DNA of 64,000 nucleotides from an uncultured Eubacteriales bacterium (GCA_949293815.1 CASFEZ010000010.1:1-64000); one strand, 5' to 3'. Counted from the stretch's first letter, positions 7,394 through 15,762 are shown. Made by a program: numbers and translations. Notes: generated by a model from the sequence alone, not told the origin.

Positions 7394-9025
7394 ATGGAAA
7401 CGATTTTGGCATCGGCATTCGGGATAAAACCGAATCAGGATATCTCGCAAGCGCTGGAAAAGGCGCTATTGCATCTGAAAACCATTCCCGGCGAAAAAAC
7501 GCTGGTATTCGAGCCGGGAACCTACACCCTTTCCGCCGCTTTGTGCAAAAAACATCTGTTGTATATCACCAATACCGCCGGGGACGAGGAGTATAAAGAG
7601 GACGAAACGCCGCATCTGGCGGCTGTTGGTTTTTATCTTGGCGGCATGGAAGACCTGACCATCGACGGCGGCGGCGCGATTTTTATGATAGACGGCAAAA
7701 TGACCCCCTTTGCGCTGGAGGACTGCCGCAATATCACCCTGAAAAATTTTGAGATTCGCCACCGCCATCCGGATATGCACGAATTCCGCGTATGCGGCGT
7801 CAACCTGTTCAGTGTGGATTTTGAACTGGACAGCGACAGCCTGTATACCGTAGAGAACGGCAAGCTGTATTTTTACGGCGATGATTACCGGGTACGCGCC
7901 GACAAAGACGCGAACACCGCCTTTTGGATTGGGCGCATTCGGCAGAATACCCCCCAGCAGGTGCGCCGCACCGCCCATCCGCTGGCGCTCAGCCGCCGCA
8001 CAGAGGACAGGGGCAACGGGCGCATTCGGGTGCATTCTTTGCACACCGCCCGGTTCCGTCCCGGCGACCGGTACTATGTGTACGATGTGCGGCGGCAGTT
8101 TGTGGGGATTTTCATCAATCGCTGCCGGGACATCCAGCTGAAAAACCTTGCCCAGCGGTTCAATTATTCGCTGGCGCTGGTGGCGCAGGATTCGGAAAAT
8201 CTCTCCCTTTTGCGCCTTACCTTTGCGCCGGAAGCGGACGCGGCGCGCAAAATAGCCTCCTGCGCCGACTTTATGCAGTTCTGCATGTGCCGGGGGCAGA
8301 TTCTGGTGCGCGACAGTCTGTTTGACGGCGCGGGCGACGACTGCTTGAATGTACACGGCATTCATTTCAAGATTACCAAAGCAGAGGGAAAGAAACTGAC
8401 CGTGCGCTTTATGCACCCGCAGACCCACGGCTTTAACCCGCTGCGGGTGGGCGATGAAATCGCCTTTATCCATCCGGAAACCCTGCTGGAATTCGGCAGG
8501 GCAACCATCGAAGAGACGGAGCTTGCAGGTGAATACGAAATCCGTCTGCGGGTGGATTCTGCCAAAGACGCCATTGCGGGAGCCGTCATTGAAGATATCA
8601 CCGCCTGCCCCGATCTGCTGTTCCAAAACAACACCTTAACCCGCATCATCACCCGGGGACTGCTGATTACCACCCGTGGGCAGGTAGTGGTAGAGAACAA
8701 CCGCTTTGTCAGCACCACCATGAGCGGCATTCTGCTGTCTGACGACGCCAAAAGCTGGTACGAAAGCGGCATGTGCCAAAATATGACCATTCGCGGCAAC
8801 CGCTTTGAATCCTGCGGCGAGCCGCCGATACTGATATTGCCCGAAAACAGCCGCCACGCCGGCGCGGTACATAAAAACATCACCATCAGCGGCAATGTCT
8901 TTGAGAATGTACAAAAGGTGGCGGTTTCGGCAAAATCCACCGATTCCCTCACCCTTGAAAACAACCGGCTGGAAAAAGGCGAGCTGCTGCAAACCAAAAA
9001 CTGCACAAACCTTGCCCTCCGATAA
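7394..9025 (+). CDS. Right-handed beta-helix glycosidase, GH110-like
   Basis: A 543-residue protein, starting 3 bp after the preceding stop with GGAGG upstream. Repeated short turns such as NITLKNFEIRH, NLSLLRLTF, NTLTRIITRGLLITTRGQVVVENNRF, NMTIRGNRFESC and NITISGNVFENV are the rungs of a parallel beta-helix. GAGDDCLNVHG (residues 312-322) matches the paired-Asp region of family GH110 exo-alpha-1,3-galactosidases. There is no signal peptide, so it acts inside the cell on imported oligosaccharides. Linked to an aldose-to-KDG pathway, the released sugar may be L-galactose or another hexose. The GH110 relation is from remembered motifs, and specificity is open. Confidence 0.6.
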   Translation: METILASAFGIKPNQDISQALEKALLHLKTIPGEKTLVFEPGTYTLSAALCKKHLLYITNTAGDEEYKEDETPHLAAVGFYLGGMEDLTIDGGGAIFMIDGKMTPFALEDCRNITLKNFEIRHRHPDMHEFRVCGVNLFSVDFELDSDSLYTVENGKLYFYGDDYRVRADKDANTAFWIGRIRQNTPQQVRRTAHPLALSRRTEDRGNGRIRVHSLHTARFRPGDRYYVYDVRRQFVGIFINRCRDIQLKNLAQRFNYSLALVAQDSENLSLLRLTFAPEADAARKIASCADFMQFCMCRGQILVRDSLFDGAGDDCLNVHGIHFKITKAEGKKLTVRFMHPQTHGFNPLRVGDEIAFIHPETLLEFGRATIEETELAGEYEIRLRVDSAKDAIAGAVIEDITACPDLLFQNNTLTRIITRGLLITTRGQVVVENNRFVSTTMSGILLSDDAKSWYESGMCQNMTIRGNRFESCGEPPILILPENSRHAGAVHKNITISGNVFENVQKVAVSAKSTDSLTLENNRLEKGELLQTKNCTNLALR

Positions 9026-9059
9026 AGGGCGTAAAAATAAGCTGTAGCGGAGGAAGAGA

Positions 9060-9437
9060 ATGAGCAACGCACTCTCATTGCAAATCAACGAAAGAACCGG
9101 GGATTACACGGTAACCTATCACGGCTTTTCCTGGGTCAGCGACGGCAGACGGCTGGAAACGGAGGGCGCATCCTTTGTGGACGACGAGATGTTTGAAACC
9201 ATGGTTGCCCTCGGCTTGACCAAAGGCGTATTTGTCGGGCATGACCATATGAACAATTATACGGTAAACCATCAGGGCATACAGCTCAGCTACGGTCTTT
9301 CCTGTGACCACAATATCTATGTCGTGCCCTTCCGCGGCGGGAACCTCATCAATATCAAAGAGGACGGCAGCTTCACCACCCAGGCGCTGATCCGCCACCG
9401 GGGACAGAGCAGCATTACCGTTTGTAAGGAGCGATAA
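9060..9437 (+). pseudogene. C-terminal metallophosphoesterase fragment
   Basis: 125 residues with GVFVGHDHMNNYTVNHQGIQLSYGLSCDHNIYVVPFRGGNLINIKEDGS, the C-terminal third of calcineurin-like phosphoesterases. The metal-binding DxH, GDxxD and GNHD/E motifs are missing. A start codon and an AGCGGAGGAAGAGA ribosome site exist, so it may still be translated as the last gene of the sugar operon (34 bp after the glycosidase). Without the other metal ligands it cannot be a normal phosphoesterase. A related but different fragment lies at 1234-1479, so two 3' ends of this family bracket the operon. Confidence 0.65.
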
Positions 9438-9470
9438 GGCAATACCTTCTTGCCCTGTAAATAGCGAATA

Positions 9471-9507
9471 AAAAAGCCTCCGGCCGCGGCCGAAGGCTTT
9501 TGTTTTA
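9471..9507. terminator. Bidirectional intrinsic terminator
   Basis: AAAAAGCCT...AGGCTTTT with a GC-rich stem CGGCCGCGGCCG in the centre, A-run on one side and T-run on the other. It separates the + strand sugar operon from the converging GGGtGRT operon. Confidence 0.85.
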
Positions 9508-9520
9508 TGGTAGCGGGAAC

Positions 9521-10528
9521 TTATTTGCTGGCTTCTTCCACAGCAACCGCGCAGGCGACGGTAGCGCCGACCATGGGGTTGTTGCCCATGCCGATAAGAC
9601 CCATCATTTCCACATGGGCAGGCACGGAGGAGGAACCGGCAAACTGGGCATCGGAATGCATTCTGCCCATGGTGTCGGTCATGCCGTAAGAGGCGGGACC
9701 GGCAGCCACATTGTCCGGGTGCAATGTTCTGCCCGTGCCGCCGCCGGAGGCAACGGAGAAATATTTTTTGCCGTTTTCAATGGCCCATTTTTTATAGGTG
9801 CCGGCAACGGGATGCTGGAACCGGGTGGGGTTGGTGGAGTTGCCGGTAATGGAAACATCCACGGATTCTTTCTGCATAATGGCAACGCCTTCATTGACAT
9901 CGTTTGCGCCATAGCAGCGTACCGCGCTTCTTTCGCCGTCCGAATATTTGGTTTCGGAAACAACCTTCAGCTCACCGGTGTAATAATCATAATCGGTTTT
10001 TACATAGGTAAAGCCGTTGATACGGGAGATAATCATGGCTGCGTCCTTGCCCAGACCGTTCAGGATCACGCGCAGGGGCTCTTTGCGCACCTTGTTGGCG
10101 GAGCGGGCGATACCAATTGCGCCTTCCGCGGCGGCAAAGGACTCATGACCGGCCAGGAATGCAAAGCACTTGGTGTTGTCGTCCAGCAGCATCGCGCCCA
10201 GGTTGCCGTGACCAAGACCGACCTTGCGCTGGTCGGCTACCGAACCGGGAATGCAGAACGCCTGTAAACCAACACCGATTTTGGCGGCGGCGTCGGCCGC
10301 TTTGGTGCAGCCGCTCTTAATGGCAACGGCAACGCCGAGGGTATATGCCCAAACCGCGTTTTCAAAGGCGATGGGCTGTACGCTTTTGACTTCTTTTTCT
10401 ACATCAATGCCCTTGGAAAGGCAGACTTCTCTGGCTTCCTCAAGGCTTGCCATACCATATTCGGCAAGGCACTTTTCGATACCGGCAAGTCTTCTTTCCT
10501 TGCCTTCAAACATCATATCGTTCGCCAT
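9521..10528 (-). CDS. GGGtGRT protein, function unknown
   Basis: A 335-residue cytosolic protein with the family hallmark FSVASGGGTGRTLHPDNVAAGPASYGMTDTMGRMHSDAQFAGSSSVPAHVEMMGL. It also has LGHGNLGAMLLDDNTKCFAFLAGHESFAAAEGA. The family is widespread in Clostridia and named only for its motif; no reaction is established. It is the second gene of a two-gene operon behind a NifU-like Fe-S scaffold homologue, with 15 bp between them and an AAGGAGGACGG ribosome site. The constant pairing suggests a shared, probably iron-sulfur or redox-linked role; that is inference. Confidence 0.85.
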   Translation of the reverse strand: MANDMMFEGKERRLAGIEKCLAEYGMASLEEAREVCLSKGIDVEKEVKSVQPIAFENAVWAYTLGVAVAIKSGCTKAADAAAKIGVGLQAFCIPGSVADQRKVGLGHGNLGAMLLDDNTKCFAFLAGHESFAAAEGAIGIARSANKVRKEPLRVILNGLGKDAAMIISRINGFTYVKTDYDYYTGELKVVSETKYSDGERSAVRCYGANDVNEGVAIMQKESVDVSITGNSTNPTRFQHPVAGTYKKWAIENGKKYFSVASGGGTGRTLHPDNVAAGPASYGMTDTMGRMHSDAQFAGSSSVPAHVEMMGLIGMGNNPMVGATVACAVAVEEASK

Positions 10529-10543
10529 ATTTTTCCGTCCTCC

Positions 10544-11236
10544 TTATTCCTCACGCGGGTCAATGTACTTGGCGGCGTTTTCAAAACGGCCATAGGAACC
10601 GGTGTTCTTTTTCAGCGCTTCTTCGGGCGCTACACCGTGGCGGATGTCCTCGAGCATTTTGCCCAGCTTAATGAACTGGTAGCCGATCACCTCGTCGTTT
10701 TCATCCAGCGCCATTTTGGTAACATACCCTTCCGCCATCTCCAGATAACGAACGCCCTTTTCCTTGGTGCTGAACATGGTGCCCACCTGCGAGCGCAGAC
10801 CTTTGCCCAAATCCTCAAGACCGGCGCCGATGGCAAGACCGTCGTCGGAGAACGCGGACTGGCTTCTGCCGTAAACAATCTGTAAAAACAGCTCGCGCAT
10901 CGCCACATTGATAGCGTCGCACACCAGGTCGGTATTCAGCGCTTCCAGAATGGTTTTGCCGGGCAGCACCTCGGCAGCCATGGCGGCGGAATGGGTCATA
11001 CCCGAGCAGCCAATCGTTTCGACCAGCGCTTCCTGGATCACGCCCTCTTTGACATTCAGCGAGAGCTTGCAGGTGCCCTGCTGGGGCGCGCACCAGCCCA
11101 CGCCGTGGGTGAAACCGGAAATGTCTTTGATTTCATACGCTTTCACCCATTTGCCCTCTTCGGGAATGGGAGCGGGACCGTGATGGGGTCCTTTTGCGAC
11201 TTTGCACATTGTTTCCACTTCATGTGAAATCGTCAT
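10544..11236 (-). CDS. NifU-like iron-sulfur cluster scaffold homologue
   Basis: A 230-residue protein with a divergent IscU/NifU N-terminal fold: GWCAPQQGTCKLSLNVKEGVIQEALVETIGCSGMTHSAAMAAEVLPGKTILEAL. Canonical IscU has three conserved cysteines; here Cys residues at CAPQQGTC and TIGCSG are candidates. Annotated relatives are called iron-sulfur cluster assembly scaffold protein and nearly always precede the GGGtGRT gene. It is first in the operon, with AAAGGAGAAGTAAAAC before the ATG. Actual cluster assembly activity has not been shown for this subfamily as far as I know. Confidence 0.75.
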   Translation of the reverse strand: MTISHEVETMCKVAKGPHHGPAPIPEEGKWVKAYEIKDISGFTHGVGWCAPQQGTCKLSLNVKEGVIQEALVETIGCSGMTHSAAMAAEVLPGKTILEALNTDLVCDAINVAMRELFLQIVYGRSQSAFSDDGLAIGAGLEDLGKGLRSQVGTMFSTKEKGVRYLEMAEGYVTKMALDENDEVIGYQFIKLGKMLEDIRHGVAPEEALKKNTGSYGRFENAAKYIDPREE

Positions 11237-11255
11237 GTTTTACTTCTCCTTTCAA

Positions 11256-11292
11256 AATAGGAACGGATTTATTAGAATAAACCGTACCTATT
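11256..11292 (-). promoter_or_regulatory. Long imperfect dyad (candidate operator or 5'-UTR hairpin)
   Basis: Arms AATAGGAACGGATTTATT (11256-11273) and AATAAACCGTACCTATT (11276-11292) are near-perfect inverted repeats with one mismatch and one unpaired base, separated by 2 nt. The dyad overlaps the -10 element and covers the transcription start of the NifU/GGGtGRT operon. Confidence 0.6.
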
Positions 11293-11319
11293 ATAAAACA
11301 AAAACCGGTGCCAATGCAA
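11290..11319 (-). promoter_or_regulatory. Sigma-A promoter of the NifU/GGGtGRT operon
   Basis: On the minus strand TTGCAT (11319-11314), 18-bp spacer, TATAAT (11295-11290), about 55 bp before the start codon. Confidence 0.7.
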
Positions 11320-11352
11320 CAGAATTTTTATAGAAATCAATAATTTCGGAGG

Positions 11353-11381
11353 TTTACAAAATATCAATGTTATGGTATGAT
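11353..11381 (+). promoter_or_regulatory. Sigma-A promoter of the dockerin protein gene
   Basis: TTTACA (11353-11358), 17-bp spacer, TATGAT (11376-11381), with start codons at 11431 or 11449. Confidence 0.65.
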
Positions 11382-11448
11382 AGATTTAGTAAATTTGAAT
11401 CGTTATATTGATTTTGCGAAATTGTAAGCGATGAAAGGTCTGAAAATT

Positions 11449-12552
11449 ATGAGAACCGTAAAAAAAGCGCTTTGCTTGGGGCTTTGTGTTTTGCTGCTGT
11501 TTTCCGTCTGTATCCTGCCCGCTTCGGCTGCGGACTATCCCGAGCCCAGCGCCACCGACCCCGCCGCCTGGTACCTTTACGGCGATAATGACCGGGACGG
11601 CAAAGTAACCACGACGGATGCCCGCGCTATTTTGCGCGCAGCCGCGTATTTGGACACAGTCCCCGCGTCGGACGGCATGACCTACGGCGCATCGGACTAT
11701 GACCGGGACGGTCGGCTGACCACCCGCGATGCCCGCCTGGTGCTGCGTCTGGCTGTCGGGCTGGAGGAACCTGCCGCCCAAACCGCTCACCCCTACGCAT
11801 CGAAATCTTCCGTTTCCGCCGCCGAGGCCATTGCCATGCTGCAAAGCCTGAACGGCATTCTCAAACCGGAAGACACCTCGAAGCGTATTCCCTTTACCTA
11901 TTCGGACAATCAGGTCTGCAATGTGGAAATTCGTATGACCACCTTAATGGAAGGCATGGTGAATACCATCAGCGGTCTGAAAGAAGAACTGGCACAAATG
12001 GAAAGGGACGCGGAGGAGAACAATACCTATTCCACCAAACGGGAAATCACCACCCAGGGCAACTATTTGAACTATTTACAGGTCAAGGGCAGCGCCTCGG
12101 TTGTTTTCGGCGATATCAGTACGAGTCTGGTAAAAAGCACGGCGTTTTCCTATAACGCACAGAACAACACCTATACCGTGCGCATCAATTTTAACAACAG
12201 TGTCACCAGCGCCAACTCCGCCGATTCCCCGCTGCGCCAGGTGATTGGCGATATCAATACCGCAGAACAGATTCAGCAGCTCGCCGGGCTGGATATCGAT
12301 TCAGACGATGTGCAAATGACGCTGGAAGCCACGATTGACCGTGTGAAATACACCGTACAGGATACCGTCAGCAACGCCTATGTGGAATATACCATCAACG
12401 CAGTCAGCGGCATTCCGGTCAGCGCCGAATACGGCTATACCTCTACCATGACCGTACCCGCGACATTGAGCAAAGGCACCATTACCGAAGGCTATGCCAT
12501 GGTTATGATTACCAAACAGGATCTGACCATGAACTACGATTTCCACGGCTAA
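11449..12552 (+). CDS. Secreted dockerin-domain protein
   Basis: 367 residues from the ATG at 11449. An upstream ATG at 11431 would add MKGLKI and has a poorer ribosome site. MRTVKKALCLGLCVLLLFSVCILPASA is a signal peptide. Two dockerin-like calcium loops follow: DNDRDGKVTTTDARAILRAAAYL (about 44-70) and DYDRDGRLTTRDARLVLRLAVGL (about 82-106), each with the D-x-D-x-D-G pattern. The remaining ~250 residues have no recognised domain; they are beta-rich, soluble and resemble lipoprotein-like carrier folds only vaguely. A dockerin at the N-terminus suggests docking to a cohesin on the surface, perhaps one like that at 13004-15508. Confidence 0.75.
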   Translation: MRTVKKALCLGLCVLLLFSVCILPASAADYPEPSATDPAAWYLYGDNDRDGKVTTTDARAILRAAAYLDTVPASDGMTYGASDYDRDGRLTTRDARLVLRLAVGLEEPAAQTAHPYASKSSVSAAEAIAMLQSLNGILKPEDTSKRIPFTYSDNQVCNVEIRMTTLMEGMVNTISGLKEELAQMERDAEENNTYSTKREITTQGNYLNYLQVKGSASVVFGDISTSLVKSTAFSYNAQNNTYTVRINFNNSVTSANSADSPLRQVIGDINTAEQIQQLAGLDIDSDDVQMTLEATIDRVKYTVQDTVSNAYVEYTINAVSGIPVSAEYGYTSTMTVPATLSKGTITEGYAMVMITKQDLTMNYDFHG

Positions 12553-12586
12553 TAGCTCCGGCTGCAAAAACCAAAATACCCCTAAT

Positions 12587-12628
12587 AAAAACCGAGGCTC
12601 GCCCGCTGCGGCGAACCTCGGTTTTTTG
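12587..12628 (+). terminator. Intrinsic terminator after the dockerin gene
   Basis: AAAACCGAGG-ctcgcc stem and GGCGAa-CCTCGGTTTTTT with a short loop, ending in a T-run. Confidence 0.9.
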
Positions 12629-12945
12629 CTTGTCTTTTACCCGGATGTCAGGGCGCGTCGGCTGCCGCCGCACGAAGATCCTTTTGCTTTCCGTTCGGTG
12701 CTGTTTTACCCTGCATGACACAGGCTGGGGAAGCAAGCATCGGAGACGCCGAAAAGATACCGCCGCACCACAATGAGCCGCAACCTGCCAAACAAGCGCC
12801 CCGCACAAGCCGCTTTTCAGCTGTTTTTCTTTGCCCGGTTTTGCTCAGTGGACTGATATCCCTGCCTTTCGCCCCCGGCATCACCGTTTGCCGCCGGAAA
12901 AACGCCCCCGCGCACAAAACCAATCCGTACGGTCGCAAACGCAGG
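12629..12945. other. Intergenic stretch without a recognisable gene
   Basis: About 320 bp between two converging terminators. Open frames exist on both strands but lack ribosome sites, are of odd composition (proline, arginine and cysteine rich) and match nothing I recognise. It may be decayed sequence. Confidence 0.5.
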
Positions 12946-12989
12946 AATAAAAACCGCCCCCGGAAGCGGCAGCTGTGCTTTCGGGGGCA
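12946..12989 (-). terminator. Intrinsic terminator of the cohesin/dockerin protein gene
   Basis: On the minus strand GCCCCCGAAAGC ... GCTTCCGGGGGC, followed by GGTTTTTATT. The 12-bp arms at 12956-12967 and 12978-12989 pair with at most one mismatch. Confidence 0.9.
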
Positions 12990-13003
12990 GTACCATATTC
13001 TAA

Positions 13004-15508
13004 TTAAAATTCAGCCAGTCCGACAGCTACACGAAGAATCAGGCGGGCATCGGAGGAACGCACCCGACCGTCGCCGTCGGCGTCGGCAGCAAGGGTCTGC
13101 CGCGCATCCAGTGTTTCCAGTCCGACCGCCGCGCGCAGCGCCAGCCGCGCATCCGCGCTGTTGACACGACCGTCACCGTTCACATCACCCAGCATCACTT
13201 CCGGATCGGAAGTGGTCGGCTCCGAGGGATCCGGCGTGGTAGGTCTGGGTTCAGTCGGCGTCGTCGGCAGGGTGGGATCCGGTTCGGTTACCGGTGGCTC
13301 CGTTTCCGGAGGCTCGGTCGTCGATGGTTCTGTTACAGGCGGCTCCGTCTCCGTCGGGTCGGTTACCGTTGGTTCCGTTGTCGGCTCGGGCTCTGCCGGG
13401 TCAGTTGTAGAGGGCTCTGTTGTCGGCGGTTCGGTTGTGGGGGGCTCGGTTGCCGGGGGGTCGGTCACAGGCGGGTCGGTAACCGGAGCATCCGTAACGG
13501 TCACGGTCGGATCGTTATCGGGAAGTTCTACATAGCTGGAGCCGGGTTTGGAGGTAGAAATTTTAGATGTGCCGCAAACCGAACAGCGCCAGGTTAAACC
13601 AAAGGCGCGGTACCAGATATGCGCATTGGAATCGGAATAAGGCGCATCATATTCGTATCCGCAAACCGTGCAGGTATAGTGCCGGGTGCCCTCCGCCCGG
13701 CAGGTAGCGGATTTGGTAATTTCATTGGTAAAGGAATGCCCGGTGGCGGCAATGGTTTCCGTGCGCAACACTTTTTCGCAGACGGTGCAGGTATAAGTAC
13801 GCACACCGGTCTCGGTACAGGTGGGCGCTGTGGTTACCGTACCGCTGTCGGAAGTGTGCCCAAGAGCTGCGACCGTTTCGGTACGGGTTTTGCCGCAGAC
13901 GGTACAGGTGTAGGTGCGAACGCCCGTCCCCTCGCAGGTGGGCGCAGTGGTCTCCGTACCGCCATCCCATATACAGTCATGGCTCAGGCTGACCGTAACG
14001 GTTGTAGCATCGCCACAGGTTGTTGCAATGGTGTAAGAAAGGGTGTTCCTGCCGCTTTTCAGGGCGGCTGCGGCATCGGCGCGAATCACCGATTCGGGCA
14101 CGATAACCGTATCCCCGCTTTGGGTCAGACCAGCGGTCGATTTTGCCGTATCCAACGTATAGCTGTTGAAATCAAAGGGGATGGTCAGATTTCCGCCGTC
14201 GTTATAGTAATACGCGGTTTCGGTCACCGGCGCGATGGTCGCATAGGATTCACAGTGCAGCTGTACTGTCGTTTGCGTAGCCTGACCGGGGAACATCAGA
14301 TGCAGCTGCTGACTGAATATATCCTTTTGCTTCTGTCCGCTGGGCAGGGTCAGGTCTTCGTACACATGGAAGACCAGCGATTCCGCTTTTTCCTTGCCCA
14401 AATAGGTCAGCGCATGTGATTGGGTGGTTCCGTAGAAACCGGTTACCTTATCGGAAAGATAAATATCATTGGATGCCCGGTTCGGCGGAATAAAGTAAAT
14501 TTTACAGGTATCCAAAAAATTCCCGTTTTCATCTTCATCCCAACGATAAATAATACCGTCATCGGTAAAATATTGGGAATCGGAGGCAAACTGCGCTTCC
14601 GTAAATTCCATAATCACCCGTTCCAGCTTTTCCAGCCCGCTGAATGCGGACAGCGGATACTCGGCGTCGGTATTGGTCGTTGCCAGGTTACGCGCCGGAA
14701 CACTGAAGATAACGGTTTCCAGGTCGGTCAGCCTGGTGGTATCATTGCCGAATGCGTCATATCGAATGTTGCCGATGACATCCGCATCAGACGGGTCAAA
14801 ATTAACTGCTTTGATAACGCCAAGGGGTTTGTCTGTGGTTACATTCAGCGCATAACGGTAATCCGCAAACTGACCGGCGTCATTGATGGCTCTGAAGTAC
14901 CCGATCTCTGAACCGTTTTGATTAAGCAGGCGGCTTTCCACATGAACAACAGCTGAAGCAGCCGCCGGGGTTATAACCTGATTATCTACTTCCGCATGGG
15001 TTTCGACAACGCTGATGCTGTAATCGCCGATGCTGACATTCTTCTGCACCTGGAAGCAGAATTTATACAGCGGAACCATGCCGGATGCGGGAACGGAGAC
15101 ATCGGTCGCCTGCATGGCGCCATCCTCCAGAGCAAAGGCAAAAGAAACATACCGTTTTCCGCTCTCGCCCGCATAGCCGTTGGCGCTGCCCGCAGCATAA
15201 AACAACTCGTCCGCATACGGATTTTCCGAAAGCCCGTATACATATGCCAGCTCCGAGCCCTGCGAGTCAAAAATAAAGACATTCGGGTCGTACTCCAAAA
15301 CCACGGTGCCGCTTTGCAGCCCCTGTACATTTTCAGCGGACAGGTATACATACATATATTTTCCCTGCACCGCCCAGGTTTCTTCCAGCACAAAACGCAG
15401 CGCGCCGGGGACATCCGCCGCCGCAGCGGGCAGAGCCGTCGGCAGACAGCCCAGCAAAAGCGTCAGCGTCAGCGCCAGGGATAACAGTTTTTTAAAAGAC
15501 TGTTTCAT
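13004..15508 (-). CDS. Large secreted protein with cohesin-like, Cys-rich, Pro/Thr linker and dockerin regions
   Basis: 834 residues. The signal peptide MKQSFKKLLSLALTLTLLLGCLPTALPAAAA is followed by a cohesin-like beta domain (about 34-190; SGTVVLEYDPNVFIF, YVSFAFALED, YSISVV). A middle region (about 195-500) has weak leucine-rich surface-protein character. Next come repeated CxxC units (about 508-650; TYTCTVCGKTRTETVAALGH, TYTCTVCEKVLRTETIAATGH, HYTCTVCGYEYD). A Thr/Pro/Glu spacer (about 668-769; repeats of TEPPTTEPP) leads to a C-terminal dockerin, GDVNGDGRVNSADARLALRAAVGL and DADGDGRVRSSDARLILRVAVGL. Cohesin and dockerin in one chain suggest an adaptor scaffoldin. GGAGGTACGGT precedes the ATG. 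The cohesin call is tentative. Confidence 0.7.
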   Translation of the reverse strand: MKQSFKKLLSLALTLTLLLGCLPTALPAAAADVPGALRFVLEETWAVQGKYMYVYLSAENVQGLQSGTVVLEYDPNVFIFDSQGSELAYVYGLSENPYADELFYAAGSANGYAGESGKRYVSFAFALEDGAMQATDVSVPASGMVPLYKFCFQVQKNVSIGDYSISVVETHAEVDNQVITPAAASAVVHVESRLLNQNGSEIGYFRAINDAGQFADYRYALNVTTDKPLGVIKAVNFDPSDADVIGNIRYDAFGNDTTRLTDLETVIFSVPARNLATTNTDAEYPLSAFSGLEKLERVIMEFTEAQFASDSQYFTDDGIIYRWDEDENGNFLDTCKIYFIPPNRASNDIYLSDKVTGFYGTTQSHALTYLGKEKAESLVFHVYEDLTLPSGQKQKDIFSQQLHLMFPGQATQTTVQLHCESYATIAPVTETAYYYNDGGNLTIPFDFNSYTLDTAKSTAGLTQSGDTVIVPESVIRADAAAALKSGRNTLSYTIATTCGDATTVTVSLSHDCIWDGGTETTAPTCEGTGVRTYTCTVCGKTRTETVAALGHTSDSGTVTTAPTCTETGVRTYTCTVCEKVLRTETIAATGHSFTNEITKSATCRAEGTRHYTCTVCGYEYDAPYSDSNAHIWYRAFGLTWRCSVCGTSKISTSKPGSSYVELPDNDPTVTVTDAPVTDPPVTDPPATEPPTTEPPTTEPSTTDPAEPEPTTEPTVTDPTETEPPVTEPSTTEPPETEPPVTEPDPTLPTTPTEPRPTTPDPSEPTTSDPEVMLGDVNGDGRVNSADARLALRAAVGLETLDARQTLAADADGDGRVRSSDARLILRVAVGLAEF

Positions 15509-15541
15509 ACCGTACCTCCGTTTTTACAGTGATATATATTC

Positions 15542-15570
15542 ATCATACAATATTTTTGCTGATAATACAA
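15542..15570 (-). promoter_or_regulatory. Sigma-A promoter of the 834-residue surface protein
   Basis: Minus strand TTGTAT (15570-15565), 17-bp spacer, TATGAT (15547-15542), 34 bp before the start codon. Confidence 0.65.
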
Positions 15571-15681
15571 GAGAAAGTTTGGATTTCCTTTGATATTTTG
15601 CACAAAAAACCGGTTTCCGGCAGCAGAACTGCGTCCGGCTAAACCGCATCATCGCAACCAAACCGTTCGCACCGGCAGCGG

Positions 15682-15710
15682 TTGACAAGCCGGCACGGTT
15701 CTGTTATAGT
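15682..15710 (+). promoter_or_regulatory. Sigma-A promoter of the csoR-like gene
   Basis: Consensus TTGACA (15682-15687), 17-bp spacer, TATAGT (15705-15710). The coding start is at 15844, leaving a leader of about 125 nt. Confidence 0.75.
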
Positions 15711-15719
15711 AAAATAGTA

Positions 15720-15762
15720 AATTTGCCGCGTCTGCCGAAGCTGTCCGCAGGAACGGCAAATT
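15720..15762 (+). other. Stem-loop in the 5' leader of csoR
   Basis: AATTTGCCG (15720-15728) and CGGCAAATT (15754-15762) are perfect 9-bp arms. Inside, TCTGC and GCAGG can extend pairing. It lies just after the promoter; a structured leader or operator dyad are both possible. Confidence 0.5.

Noticed and set aside
12648..12938. Minus-strand frames between the two dockerin genes
   Set aside because: No ribosome site, low-quality composition, flanked by terminators on both sides.
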